Positions 1-7,664 of a DNA stretch of 39,708 nt are shown in pieces. The notes beneath the pieces were generated by a model. That model did not search any database. It was not told the DNA's origin and was given only the letters and a program-made list of their open reading frames with translations. The position numbers were made by a program, and so were the translations under genes. The stretch is taken from NCBI GenBank assembly GCA_029001845.1, contig JAREWP010000016.1:1-39708 (forward strand), written 5' to 3'. The stretch's first letter is position 1. Every line of letters begins with the position of its first letter. This stretch comes from Candidatus Magnetocorallium paracelense. GTDB lineage: Bacteria > Nitrospirota > Thermodesulfovibrionia > Thermodesulfovibrionales > Magnetobacteriaceae.

Positions 1-2144
1 TCCGTCTCGTCAAGCAGTCTTACTCTGCCGTCCTTACCGTAAATCACCTCTAATAACGGCTCCTTAAGATAATCCCTCAGTATGTCGTTACACCTCTCCA
101 TTGCCAGGCGAAACACTGCCTCTCTTTCGTAAAGCTCCCTTCCCATTCCAACATACTGAGAACCCTGACCGGTAAAAAGAAACACCACGCCCCTGTCGCT
201 TTTAACGGTGACCGACTCCGAACTGCCCCTCTTTACTACTTTTACCGACTCTCCAGATATGTAATGCTCCATCCCCTTGGCAAGCTCTTCCTTTGTTCCT
301 CCGATGACTGCCGCCCTGTACCGAAAATGACTCCTCCCCGTTCCGGCCGTACGGCAGATATCTCCGGCGCTGAACTCCCTGTTCTCCCTTAAAAACTCAC
401 CATACCGTACCGCCAGCTCATTCAACGCCTCTATGCTCTTTGCCGACAGGGGAAGCATATACAACTCACCTTCCTTGTCTCCTCCGGACTTCTCCGGCTC
501 TTCTGCTGCCCTGTCCGGAGCCTCCTCTAAAATCACATGGGCGTTGGTGCCGCTGAATCCGAAGGAACTTACGCCGGCTCTCTTCTTTCTTCCCTCAGGC
601 CAGGGCATTGTCTCTGAAGGCACCTGAAAGGGCAGGGTATCCCAGGGAATGTGGGGATTGGGGGTCTTAAAATGAAGATGGGGAGGGATCCTGTCATGCT
701 GCATGGACAATACCACCTTGATCAGGCCTGCTATTCCGGCGGCAGCCTCAAGGTGGCCTATATTTGTCTTTACCGATCCTACTACCAACGGGCTCTCTTT
801 ATTCTTTTTGTAAAAGACATTTGCCAGTGCTTTGATTTCAACGGGATCGCCAAGGGGTGTACCTGTACCGTGGGATTCAATATATGATATTTCTTCAGGC
901 CCCAGTTCTGCTATTGTCAAAGCTTTACCGATTACGGCTTCCTGGGATAGAACATTCGGAGCTGTTAAACCATTGGATGCGCCGTCATGATTTATCGACG
1001 TTCCCCTTATAACACCCAGAATATGGTCGTTATCTTTAACAGCGTTTATAAGGGGCTTTAATAGAATAACACCACACCCTTCGCTCCTTACGTAACCATT
1101 TGCAGAGGCGTCGAATGTCTTACACCGCCCTTCCGGAGAAAGCATTCCGGCTTTAGAAAATGATATGTTCAACTCTTCCGATAGTATGAGATTAACTCCG
1201 CAGGCAAGAGAAAGATCGCACTCCCCGGTTAACAGACTTTGACAGGCCAGATGAACTGCCGTAAGAGATGAGGAGCAGGCTGTGTCGACAGAAAGACAGG
1301 GGCCGTTAAATCCAAAAGTATAAGATAGACGTCCTGCCGCCGTGGATGCTGAGTTGCCTGTGCCGTAATAGATATCGCAGTTATTTATTTCATTTTGTTT
1401 TAGAGAAAGAATCTCGTAATCATGGGTGAATACTCCTGCAAACACTCCTGTATTCGATCCTGCCAGACTGTCTGGCGCCAGACCTGCGTTCTCAAAGGCC
1501 TCCCATGAGAGCTCAAGGAGTATTCTTTGCTGAGGATCGAGGCTGACCGCCTCTTTTGGCGAAATATTAAAAAATCCGGGATCAAAGCGATCTATGTCAT
1601 CTAAAAAACCGCCGTAAGCAGGAGGGCTGATGTTGCCGGGATTTTCAGTAAGGCCAAAGGTTTTATTCAGAGCCTTGCGAGCCTGCGGGATTGGGGTTAT
1701 TGAATCATTACCATTACGTAAAGCATTCCAATAATCGCTCGGAGATTTTATTCCCCCAGGTAATCGGCATGACATACCGATTATTGCTGTCAATTTATGC
1801 GCACTGTAAAAGGGTTCCCTTTCATCTATGTTTTTGGTGGTTAACCCCTTCGGCTCATTCCGGATATCGACATTAGGGCGAGTTTTCGAATTCTCTGTGT
1901 CATTGGATATGCTTTCCGATTTGAAGTAACGGGCCATAGCCTCCGGGGTATTGTATCTGAAAAAAAAGGTAGAATCGATTTCAATGTTAAATCGACGACT
2001 TAAGATGGACCGGAGTTCAATGATATCCATCGACTCAAGTCCCATGGAGGCTATAGGCAGATCGGAGGCGTAGTCGTTTTTGTCATGCAACAGCAGACAG
2101 ATACACTCTTCTATAACTGACAGTATTGATTGTTTTCCGCTCAT
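1..2144 (-). CDS. Modular polyketide synthase, N-terminal part (ACP-KS-AT), runs off the window
   Basis: The frame is open from an ATG at 2144 to the window edge, about 714 residues, so the C-terminus is missing. Residues ~1-75 form an acyl carrier domain with the phosphopantetheine serine in MGLESMD (Ser38). Residues ~105-530 form a beta-ketoacyl synthase with the active-site Cys in VDTACSSSL (Cys290) and the two histidines in ESHGTGTPLGDP (His425) and NIGHLEAAAG (His464), so the catalytic triad is complete. FGFSGTNAHVILEEAP closes the KS. An acyltransferase begins near residue 650 with FTGQGSQYVGMG; its GHS serine lies outside the window. The enzyme would extend and load an acyl chain in the cytoplasm. 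An in-frame stop lies two codons upstream of the ATG, which fixes the start, although the ribosome site is weak. An ACP ahead of the KS suggests a chain-receiving or loading arrangement. Product unknown. Confidence 0.93.
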   Translation of the reverse strand, partial: MSGKQSILSVIEECICLLLHDKNDYASDLPIASMGLESMDIIELRSILSRRFNIEIDSTFFFRYNTPEAMARYFKSESISNDTENSKTRPNVDIRNEPKGLTTKNIDEREPFYSAHKLTAIIGMSCRLPGGIKSPSDYWNALRNGNDSITPIPQARKALNKTFGLTENPGNISPPAYGGFLDDIDRFDPGFFNISPKEAVSLDPQQRILLELSWEAFENAGLAPDSLAGSNTGVFAGVFTHDYEILSLKQNEINNCDIYYGTGNSASTAAGRLSYTFGFNGPCLSVDTACSSSLTAVHLACQSLLTGECDLSLACGVNLILSEELNISFSKAGMLSPEGRCKTFDASANGYVRSEGCGVILLKPLINAVKDNDHILGVIRGTSINHDGASNGLTAPNVLSQEAVIGKALTIAELGPEEISYIESHGTGTPLGDPVEIKALANVFYKKNKESPLVVGSVKTNIGHLEAAAGIAGLIKVVLSMQHDRIPPHLHFKTPNPHIPWDTLPFQVPSETMPWPEGRKKRAGVSSFGFSGTNAHVILEEAPDRAAEEPEKSGGDKEGELYMLPLSAKSIEALNELAVRYGEFLRENREFSAGDICRTAGTGRSHFRYRAAVIGGTKEELAKGMEHYISGESVKVVKRGSSESVTVKSDRGVVFLFTGQGSQYVGMGRELYEREAVFRLAMERCNDILRDYLKEPLLEVIYGKDGRVRLLDET

Positions 2145-2534
2145 ACTTTATTATCCACGTAAGTCTCCCAAAAATAATAAAAAACCGCAGCTAGCCTTCA
2201 GATAAGGGAATAACTGACATTATGCTGAAAAATAAACATCACCCGGAAGGTTCATAACATTTTAACCTTAAAAAAGCATTTAGCTGTCAGCTTTTAAATC
2301 GCAGTACTTTACAGTTCAAAACACTTTCACCCATAAGGTGAAGCTTGTTATTGGTATAACATTAATTCTTTCCCTAGCTGGAGGCTGACCGCTGATAGCT
2401 GACTGCTGTTTTTAGTAAGCTTATGCCCTGCGCCTGTTACCTTGTGTCTGAAATCGTGTTTATTTTAATATGCAGGATGATGTGTTAAGGCGGAAGATAT
2501 TAGGGCGGGTTTGGCATAATTTAAAAAATATCCG
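2145..2534. other. Intergenic region with a dispersed repeat copy
   Basis: No gene is visible between the polyketide synthase start and the terminator of the DUF697 gene. The middle is occupied by copy A of the ~145-bp repeat family (2275-2410). The AT-rich rest must contain the polyketide synthase promoter, but I cannot place a convincing -10/-35 pair. Confidence 0.6.
2275..2410 (+). repeat. Dispersed ~145-bp intergenic repeat, copy A
   Basis: It starts with TTTAGCTGTCAGC and ends with GCTGACCGCTGATAGCTG, which are imperfect inverted ends. The core runs from TTCAAAACA through a small TCACC/GGTGA palindrome and TTATTGG to ATTCTTTCC. The same order of blocks is seen at 13422-13566 (inverted) and 20048-20190. 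It codes for nothing obvious. It resembles a non-autonomous palindromic-ended element; the family name is unknown to me. Confidence 0.85.
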
Positions 2535-2577
2535 AAAAAAAACCTGACGTCCTGTGAATAACAGGAGCTGTCAGGCT
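2535..2577 (-). terminator. Intrinsic terminator of the DUF697 gene
   Basis: Read on the minus strand, CCTGACAGCTCCTG pairs with CAGGACGTCAGG across a 7-nt loop, with a small internal bulge, and is followed by eight T residues. It begins about 20 nt after the stop codon of the 2597-3076 gene, so it should end that transcript. Confidence 0.88.
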
Positions 2578-2596
2578 TTGTAAAAAAAATTATTTA

Positions 2597-3076
2597 TTAT
2601 ACCGTCTTCTGTGCTGCACCCTGTTTTGCAATCTTTTGTCCTTCCTGAAACTGCTCTGCGAAATAATCCTTTACCTTTGCAGGATCGAAATCGAGAAATG
2701 TGCCGCCCGATTCGAAGTGTTGTACAAAGACTTTACCAACGGCATAGGTTGAAGCCCCGGCCAGGATCGCCATGCTTAATGCACCGGTTGTTTGTCCTAT
2801 TAATGGGACAACCTTTAACATACTGGCAAGAGTACCCGATAATGATGTGGGTATTACACCGCCGAGAAGCGAGGCCAGTATATTCTTGCCTTTATCTTTG
2901 GAAAAGCTGATGTCATAGGTCTTGCACATTTTTCGCAGCATATTGAGCTGAACGCCAGTCAATGCAACGAAATCGACCAGAGGCATTGGAATAAGTCCTA
3001 TCGCCACTGAGCCGTATGTGTGATTTTTAATTAGTTTATCAACTTGTTCAAGCCTGTCATTTGTGTCATTTCCCAT
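2597..3076 (-). CDS. DUF697-family membrane protein
   Basis: This 159-residue protein matches the DUF697 family, which is often found fused to or beside GTPases. Signs are the N-terminal block KNHTYGSVAIGLIPMPLVDF, the following TGVQLNMLRKMCKTY, and the GGVIPTSLSG turn. Two or three hydrophobic stretches (about residues 24-44, 68-85 and 92-115) suggest membrane insertion as a helical hairpin bundle. The ribosome site AGGAGG lies 6-7 nt before the ATG. It stands as a single gene with its own terminator; no GTPase is adjacent, although an EHD-like GTPase lies 27 kb away. The family has no settled biochemical function, so none is assigned. Confidence 0.8.
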   Translation of the reverse strand: MGNDTNDRLEQVDKLIKNHTYGSVAIGLIPMPLVDFVALTGVQLNMLRKMCKTYDISFSKDKGKNILASLLGGVIPTSLSGTLASMLKVVPLIGQTTGALSMAILAGASTYAVGKVFVQHFESGGTFLDFDPAKVKDYFAEQFQEGQKIAKQGAAQKTV

Positions 3077-3265
3077 TGTCTTCCTCCTCTTGTATTCAGG
3101 ACTAAAAATTTAATAAAGCTTCTAACGAATAATACACTTAATAACAGTAGTTTGTCAACATTCGGAAAAGAGTTTATTTTACAATGTCGGCAACCTGTTT
3201 TTAGGAAATATCGTCAAAATAACATAAATACAAGGTCAACAAGGCTGCTAAATGCTCTTTCCCGT

Positions 3266-4555
3266 TTAATCCTTTTTCGGATTTAACGCCCGCTCCACAG
3301 CCTTTATGGCGCACAGGTCGGCGCACATACTACATACGTCCGATTCCGAAGGCGGTGTAGCTGCTCTCCACTCCTGTACACGATCCGGATTAAAGGAGAG
3401 AGAAATCTGACCGTTCCAGTCGAGTTTCTTTCTGAATCTGGCCATCTGTTTGTCCTTCTCAAAAGCCGAAGGTACGCCTTTGGCTATGTCTGCGGCATGA
3501 GCAGCCAGCTTAGAAGCCACGACTCCTTCTATGACATCATCCACATCAGGAAGCCTTATATGTTCCGAGGGGGTTACATAACAGAGGAAATCCGCGCCTG
3601 CCGCACCTGCTATAGCTCCACCAATAGCAGCGGAAATATGATCATAACCCATACCAATATCTGTTACAAGAGGACCGAGAACATAAAAGGGAGCGCCATT
3701 GCAGAGCTCTTTTTCAAGCTTTATGTTAATTTCGACTTGATTTAGAGGGACATGCCCGGGGCCCTCTATCATTGCCTGAACTCCTTCATCGACTGCTTTT
3801 TTATGCAATTCTCCCAATGTCAGAAGCTCCTCTATCTGCGCCCTGTCAGTGGCGTCTTCAAGGCATCCCGGTCTTAAGCCGTCACCAAGGCTGAGTGTCA
3901 TGTCATACTTTTTGGATATATCGAGAAGCCTGTCATAGTTTTCATATAAAGGATTCTCCTTATCGTTATATATCATCCACTCCAATAGAAATGAACCACC
4001 CCTGCTTACCACATCGAGCACTCTCCTGTCCTCTTTTAGCCGTTCGATCGCTCTCATGGTAAGGCCGCAGTGGACAGTGATAAAATCGACACCCTCTTGG
4101 GCCTGGACCTCTATAATCTCGAAAATATCGTCGGCAGTCATCCTTACAATAGATCCACGCTCTTCAACGACTTTAACAGCGGCTTCATATATCGGCACTG
4201 TTCCCACGGATATCGGGGATTCGCCGATCAGACTTCTCCTGAGCTCTCTCAAAGGTCCTCCTGTAGAGAGATCCATCACTGCGTCTGCACCGTACTTAAC
4301 AAGGGCCGCAAGCTTTTCAAGTTCCTCATCTATGGATACATGATCCTTTGAAGTGCCGATGTTGGCGTTAACCTTTGTCTTTAATCCCCTTCCTACACCG
4401 AGAGGCTCAATGTGGTGATTGATGTTTCTGGTTATTACGGTTATGCCCGATGCAATGTGGGAGGCAAGTTTTTCAGCATCCATACCTTCAGTTTCAGCCA
4501 CTTTTTTAATTTCATCGGTTATAATGCCCTGTTTAGCCGATTCTATTCTTGTCAT
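3266..4555 (-). CDS. thiC: Phosphomethylpyrimidine synthase ThiC
   Basis: ThiC is a radical-SAM-type enzyme that rearranges aminoimidazole ribotide to hydroxymethylpyrimidine phosphate, the pyrimidine half of thiamine. The 429-residue product has family blocks such as KVNANIGTSKDH, VMDLSTGGPLRELR, DFITVHCGLT, SRGGSFL, IEGPGHVPLNQV and NGAPFYVLGPLVTDI. The C-terminal cluster motif is Cys408-x2-Cys411-x3-Cys415 (CSMCADLC), the spacing of the short ThiC group. It lacks the long N-terminal domain of the E. coli/plant type. The start codon overlaps the thiE stop (ATGA), indicating translational coupling at the end of the operon. BzaF, the related benzimidazole synthase, has similar length, but the riboswitch and thi neighbours favour ThiC. 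Confidence 0.95.
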   Translation of the reverse strand: MTRIESAKQGIITDEIKKVAETEGMDAEKLASHIASGITVITRNINHHIEPLGVGRGLKTKVNANIGTSKDHVSIDEELEKLAALVKYGADAVMDLSTGGPLRELRRSLIGESPISVGTVPIYEAAVKVVEERGSIVRMTADDIFEIIEVQAQEGVDFITVHCGLTMRAIERLKEDRRVLDVVSRGGSFLLEWMIYNDKENPLYENYDRLLDISKKYDMTLSLGDGLRPGCLEDATDRAQIEELLTLGELHKKAVDEGVQAMIEGPGHVPLNQVEINIKLEKELCNGAPFYVLGPLVTDIGMGYDHISAAIGGAIAGAAGADFLCYVTPSEHIRLPDVDDVIEGVVASKLAAHAADIAKGVPSAFEKDKQMARFRKKLDWNGQISLSFNPDRVQEWRAATPPSESDVCSMCADLCAIKAVERALNPKKD

Positions 4556-5172
4556 TTTAATAGCTCCATAAATTTTTTTGATCTGTTTATTATATCGTCT
4601 GACGCCAAAATTCCCGATATGAGCGCTATGCCGTCAGCCTTGTTTTCCATTGCTTCCTTTATATTTTCAAGCTTGATCCCCCCAATGGCGAATACCGGTA
4701 TTTCAAGCTCGTCCTTAACCTCTTCTATTATTTCAACACCAATAGGGTCTCCGTACGCCATCTTCGAAGGTGTCTCATAAACGGGCCCCAGCGTAATAAA
4801 ATCGGCCCCACTGTCTTCAGCCTTAAATGCCTCGTCTATGCTGTGAGTAGATTGGCCTATAAGAAAATCTTCGCCTGTTATTTTTCTTACTGCATTTACC
4901 GGCATGCTGTTTTGTCCGAGATGCACTCCGTCTGCAGAGCAGCACATGGCAACATCTACCCTGTCATTTATAAAAAGTCTGGCGCTATATTTACTTGTAA
5001 TTTCTCTAATCTTTAATGCAAGAGTTGTTAATTCCCCTGTGGGCATTGACTTTTCCCGTAACTGGACCGCCTTTACGCCTCCTTTAAGGGCATCTTCAAC
5101 AGCGTCGATCAGACTCTTTTTAACGACTCCTCTGTCCGTTATAAGATACAGCTTAAAATCTATCTCCCTCAC
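4552..5172 (-). CDS. thiE: Thiamine-phosphate synthase ThiE
   Basis: ThiE joins hydroxymethylpyrimidine diphosphate and thiazole phosphate to give thiamine phosphate. The 206-residue TIM barrel shows LYLITDR at the N-terminus, VQLREK, the substrate-binding LFINDRVDVA, GVHLGQNSMP, IGQSTHS, the phosphate-binding DFITLGPVYETPSK, FAIGGI and GIALISGI, in the expected order and spacing. The GTG start overlaps the stop of the preceding small gene (GTGA) and follows an AGAGGAA ribosome site. It sits between a small membrane-protein gene and thiC in the TPP-controlled operon. Confidence 0.96.
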   Translation of the reverse strand: MREIDFKLYLITDRGVVKKSLIDAVEDALKGGVKAVQLREKSMPTGELTTLALKIREITSKYSARLFINDRVDVAMCCSADGVHLGQNSMPVNAVRKITGEDFLIGQSTHSIDEAFKAEDSGADFITLGPVYETPSKMAYGDPIGVEIIEEVKDELEIPVFAIGGIKLENIKEAMENKADGIALISGILASDDIINRSKKFMELLK

Positions 5173-5408
5173 TCTTCCTCTTTACTGACATATTCGAGTC
5201 CTTCAAAAACCTCGGTAAAGTGTATTAATACTTTAAATGTCGCGAAAATCACAATGCCGTGGTGTCCGTGAAAATTCAGGTTTTCTATATCCTCTTTCAG
5301 AGAGTCAAAAGTCTCTATCAGACCGGAAACGAGAAAGGCAATTCCCACTAGTAAATTGGCATAAGGATTTTTGACAAAAGATTTAATTTTATTCATTACT
5401 ACTCTCAT
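5169..5408 (-). CDS. Small membrane protein inside the thi operon, function unknown
   Basis: A ~79-residue protein is encoded between thiG and thiE, overlapping the thiE start, so it is co-transcribed and probably translationally coupled. I prefer the ATG at 5408, preceded by GAGGTG, over a GTG six bases earlier. A hydrophobic segment (NLLVGIAFLVSGLIE) lies near residues 18-32. A second, His-rich stretch (FHGHHGIVIFATFKVLIHF) precedes an acidic tail (YVSKEEE). I do not recognise the family. Its place between two thiamine genes hints at a linked role, but there is no direct evidence; two membrane passes would allow a transport or scaffold role. Confidence 0.75.
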   Translation of the reverse strand: MRVVMNKIKSFVKNPYANLLVGIAFLVSGLIETFDSLKEDIENLNFHGHHGIVIFATFKVLIHFTEVFEGLEYVSKEEE

Positions 5409-5416
5409 GAACACCT

Positions 5417-6187
5417 CTATAACATTCCCTCGATCGGGCTGCTTGCCGTTGCATAGAGTTTCTTTGGTATTCTGCCGGCTTTATAGGCGTATCTTCCTGC
5501 AAGAACACCGTATTTCATCGCCTCCGCCATCATTAAGGGGAATTCCGCCCCTGCAATACCTGTGTTAATCAAGACAGCGTCACAACCAAGTTCCATCGCC
5601 CTGGTTGCGTCGGACGCCGTTCCTACGCCGGCGTCTACTATTATCGGGAGATCGATGGTTTCAAGAATTATCTTTATGTTATAAGGGTTTCTCAATCCCA
5701 GGCCCGACCCTATGGGTGCTCCGAGAGGCATAACTGCCGCAGCGCCTGCGTCTACGAGACGGCGCGCCGTAATCGGGTCGTCACTTGTATAGGGTAATAC
5801 GATAAAACCCTCTTTTGCCAGAATTTCCGTGGCTTCAAGGAGACCGCACACATCGGGAAACAATGTTTTTTCATCGCCTATGACTTCAAGCTTTACAAGA
5901 TCGGAAATTCCGGCTTCCCTTGCCAAACGTGCATATCTGAGAGCGTCTTCCACATTGTAGCACCCTGCCGTATTGGGGAGAATTTTATATTTTTTTGGAT
6001 CTACGTAATCGAGGAGATTGGGCGAGTTCCTGTCAACGATATTGACTCTCCTGACCGCAACTGTAACAACATCGGTACCGGAAGCCTCAAGAGCATTTGC
6101 AGTCTCTTCAAAGTCTTTATATTTCCCGGTGCCTACCCAGAGCCTCGACTTAAACTCGATGCCCCCGATAATAAGTTTATCTTCCAT
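5417..6187 (-). CDS. thiG: Thiazole synthase ThiG
   Basis: ThiG builds the thiazole phosphate ring from deoxyxylulose phosphate, dehydroglycine or iminoglycine, and the thiocarboxylate of ThiS. The 256-residue TIM-barrel protein has the family markers [28 protein letters not shown], the Schiff-base lysine region [25 protein letters not shown], the phosphate loop [27 protein letters not shown] and VLINTGIA. The ribosome site AAGGAG is 6 nt before the ATG. It follows thiS by 39 bp. Neither thiH nor thiO is seen beside it, so the glycine-derived partner enzyme must be encoded elsewhere. Confidence 0.97.
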   Translation of the reverse strand: MEDKLIIGGIEFKSRLWVGTGKYKDFEETANALEASGTDVVTVAVRRVNIVDRNSPNLLDYVDPKKYKILPNTAGCYNVEDALRYARLAREAGISDLVKLEVIGDEKTLFPDVCGLLEATEILAKEGFIVLPYTSDDPITARRLVDAGAAAVMPLGAPIGSGLGLRNPYNIKIILETIDLPIIVDAGVGTASDATRAMELGCDAVLINTGIAGAEFPLMMAEAMKYGVLAGRYAYKAGRIPKKLYATASSPIEGML

Positions 6188-6226
6188 AATATACTCCTTA
6201 CATGTAATGGTAATCGTTGGAACAGC

Positions 6227-6433
6227 CTATCCTCCGCCAACGAAATTTACTATTTCGACAGAATCTCCGTCATTTACGGTATATTTCGAATAATTCGCCT
6301 TTTTTATAATCTTGAGATTGACCTCTACTGCGACACCTTCTTTATTTATGTTCAAATTGTCCAAAAGTTCTTCTAAGGTCATAGCAGTCTTTAAAGAGTA
6401 GGCCTCTCCGTTGAGAATAATTTTTATCGCCAT
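6227..6433 (-). CDS. thiS: Sulfur carrier protein ThiS
   Basis: ThiS is the ubiquitin-like sulfur carrier that delivers sulfur to ThiG as a C-terminal thiocarboxylate. The 68-residue product begins MAIKIILNGE, has the beta-grasp pattern and ends in the required Gly-Gly (VNFVGGG). I take the ATG at 6433 because GGAG sits five bases before it; a GTG six bases upstream overlaps that site. It is the first gene after the TPP riboswitch terminator. The activating enzyme ThiF is not in the window. Confidence 0.93.
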   Translation of the reverse strand: MAIKIILNGEAYSLKTAMTLEELLDNLNINKEGVAVEVNLKIIKKANYSKYTVNDGDSVEIVNFVGGG

Positions 6434-6463
6434 TCTCACTCCATTGTGTTTTCGCTTTCAGGT

Positions 6464-6495
6464 ATAAAAAAAACCGTATCCCTAATGGAATACGG
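6464..6495 (-). terminator. Riboswitch expression-platform terminator
   Basis: On the minus strand CCGTATTCC pairs with GGGATACGG (nine pairs, one G-T) around an ATTA loop and runs straight into eight T residues. It lies between the TPP aptamer and thiS, so ligand-dependent transcription termination is the likely control mechanism. Confidence 0.92.
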
Positions 6496-6509
6496 CCTGC
6501 TTCTCTCCC

Positions 6510-6598
6510 TTTCCCTACGTCAGCATTAACCGTATCAGGTTCGAAGGGTCTCCTTAACAACAGGACTCTCAGGCTTCTCAGCCTCCCCCAGGGTAATT
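6510..6598 (-). ncRNA. TPP riboswitch aptamer (THI element)
   Basis: The minus strand shows the conserved thi-box features in order: GGGGGAGGCTGAGA at the 5' side, a variable hairpin, then ACCCTTCGAACCTGATA and CGGTTAATGCTGACGTAGGG. These are the pyrimidine-sensor and pyrophosphate-sensor helices of the thiamine pyrophosphate aptamer. It stands directly upstream of thiS with an intrinsic terminator after it, so high TPP should switch the operon off. Confidence 0.96.
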
Positions 6599-6603
6599 CT
6601 ATA

Positions 6604-6633
6604 ATTCTACTTTAATGTTAAAGTAAAAGTCAA
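6604..6633 (-). promoter_or_regulatory. Sigma70-like promoter of the thi operon
   Basis: Minus strand TTGACT (6633-6628) and TAGAAT (6609-6604) are each five of six matches to the -35 and -10 consensus and are separated by 18 bases. Transcription would begin a few bases before the TPP aptamer, the expected arrangement. Confidence 0.75.
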
Positions 6634-6682
6634 TTTTTCGAATTTCCTCATCAAAACGTCATGAAGCACAGCCCGTTCCTAA

Positions 6683-6784
6683 TTCTACTTTGTTACATTA
6701 CTCAAAAAGCAACGTCTATCAATATAAGGACAAGCGGGACGCCTGTCCATGGTTGCCTCCCAATCATAATGTGAAAAAGTAGAA
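6683..6784. repeat. Fold-back repeat with TTCTACTTTGTTACATT ends, degenerate copy
   Basis: The left end TTCTACTTTGTTACATT is answered at the right by AATGTGAAAAAGTAGAA, an imperfect inverted copy. The same left end occurs in the perfect hairpin at 29158-29222. CTAA flanks both sides (6679-6682 and 6785-6788), which could be a 4-bp target duplication or chance. No coding capacity. Probably a small non-autonomous element. Confidence 0.6.
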
Positions 6785-6979
6785 CTAATAAAGCTTCTTT
6801 TATGCTATTATAATCATTACATGAGGAGAGCAAGCAGGAGTATTGGAGGAAAACACAGAAGTTGCTCAAAGCTGGATGACTGAGGCAGTATTATATAGAT
6901 TGTCCGATACCGAATTGAAATTAGAATTACGAAAGTTATATAGCGATAAAATAATTATAGTGATCACACATTTTATAAT
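6785..6979 (+). other. Leader region of hicB
   Basis: No recognised gene. A TATAAT hexamer lies near 6806-6811 without a good -35. A 46-residue frame opening with TTG at 6843 overlaps the hicB start by one base, but it has no homologue I know and I leave it as a possible small ORF or decayed gene. Confidence 0.35.
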
Positions 6980-7192
6980 ATGAGATATAAAGTCAGTCTA
7001 AAACAAAGTGAAGAAGGCTATGCAGTTTGGTGTCCGGGCTTACCGGGGTGCTGGTCTCAGGGGCGTACGGAAGATGAGGCGTTGGAAAATATTAAAGACG
7101 CAATTGAACTATACTTAGAAACGGCTGAAGAATTATCTAAAGAATTATCTAAGGACAAAGAATCTCGTTATGTTGAAGTAGGTAGTGCCTAA
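6980..7192 (+). CDS. hicB: HicB-family antitoxin
   Basis: This 70-residue protein carries the HicB half-RNase-H fold signature: a beta strand (YKVSLKQSEEGYAVWCP), the GLPGCWSQGRTEDEALENI turn and helix, then an amphipathic helix DAIELYLETAEEL. HicB binds and neutralises the HicA mRNA interferase and usually represses its own operon. No strong ribosome site precedes the ATG. The hicA frame overlaps the last codons, but that gene is broken, so this antitoxin probably has no active partner here. Confidence 0.88.
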   Translation: MRYKVSLKQSEEGYAVWCPGLPGCWSQGRTEDEALENIKDAIELYLETAEELSKELSKDKESRYVEVGSA

Positions 7193-7397
7193 ACTTCCCG
7201 GGATAAACCACCGTCAGGCAGTTAAAACCTTAGAGAAAGCAGGATTTTAGGTTGCACGTCAAGGCAAGCATATAGTAATTACAAATGGAGAACGCATACT
7301 GACCATACCCAGGGCAAATCCTATTGACCCATACACAATAGGTGGAATTATAAAAGATGTCGGTTTGAGTATTGATGAATTTAAAAAGATTTTGTAA
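7185..7397 (+). pseudogene. hicA: hicA toxin interrupted by an in-frame TAG
   Basis: The frame opens with GTG overlapping the end of hicB and reads like HicA: MPKLPGINHRQAVKTLEKAGF, then TAG at 7248-7250, then VARQGKHIVITNG with the catalytic-His region, a basic strand and the usual end DVGLSIDEFKKIL. Everything after the stop remains in frame to TAA at 7395, so a single substitution (CAG, AAG or GAG to TAG) explains it. HicA is a double-stranded-RNA-binding-like mRNA interferase. The break should abolish toxicity unless amber suppression occurs. Confidence 0.85.
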
Positions 7398-7614
7398 AAT
7401 CTAAAACCAGTGAAAATTTCATAATAGGGTGCAGGCCCTTAAGAACAAAATGCTCTGAAAGGTTTAATTATATCGAAGAGGTAGAATAGTTGAGACTCTG
7501 TGAGGGCTTATTAAGATAAAAAATGTGCATCGTTGAAGTGATCAGATACTTTAAGATGTAGAAAATATGTTTTAATAAAAAAAATTCGAGTATAGAATAT
7601 TATTCATAGATTTC
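7398..7614. other. Intergenic region, nothing recognised
   Basis: AT-rich spacer between the hicBA remnant and the formate dehydrogenase terminator. I see no open frame, repeat or RNA motif here. Confidence 0.5.
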
Positions 7615-7616
7615 AA

Positions 7617-7640
7617 CAAAAGTCTGGAGTTCCCTCAGAC
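7617..7640 (-). terminator. Probable terminator of the formate dehydrogenase operon
   Basis: Minus strand GTCTGAG, a GGAA tetraloop and CTCCAGAC form a bulged hairpin followed by TTTTG. It lies about 25 nt after the fdhA stop. The T-run is short, so efficiency is uncertain. Confidence 0.55.
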
Positions 7641-7664
7641 AGTTTAGTCTGTATTATTAAAATA

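Noticed and set aside
2611-2910. Plus-strand frame opposite the DUF697 gene, and similar long antisense frames over thiC, fdhAB, pheST and others
   Set aside because: They lie opposite well-supported genes and show no family features or ribosome sites.
6342-6560. 72-codon minus-strand frame across the thi leader
   Set aside because: It covers the TPP aptamer and terminator, both clear RNA elements, and has no protein-like features.
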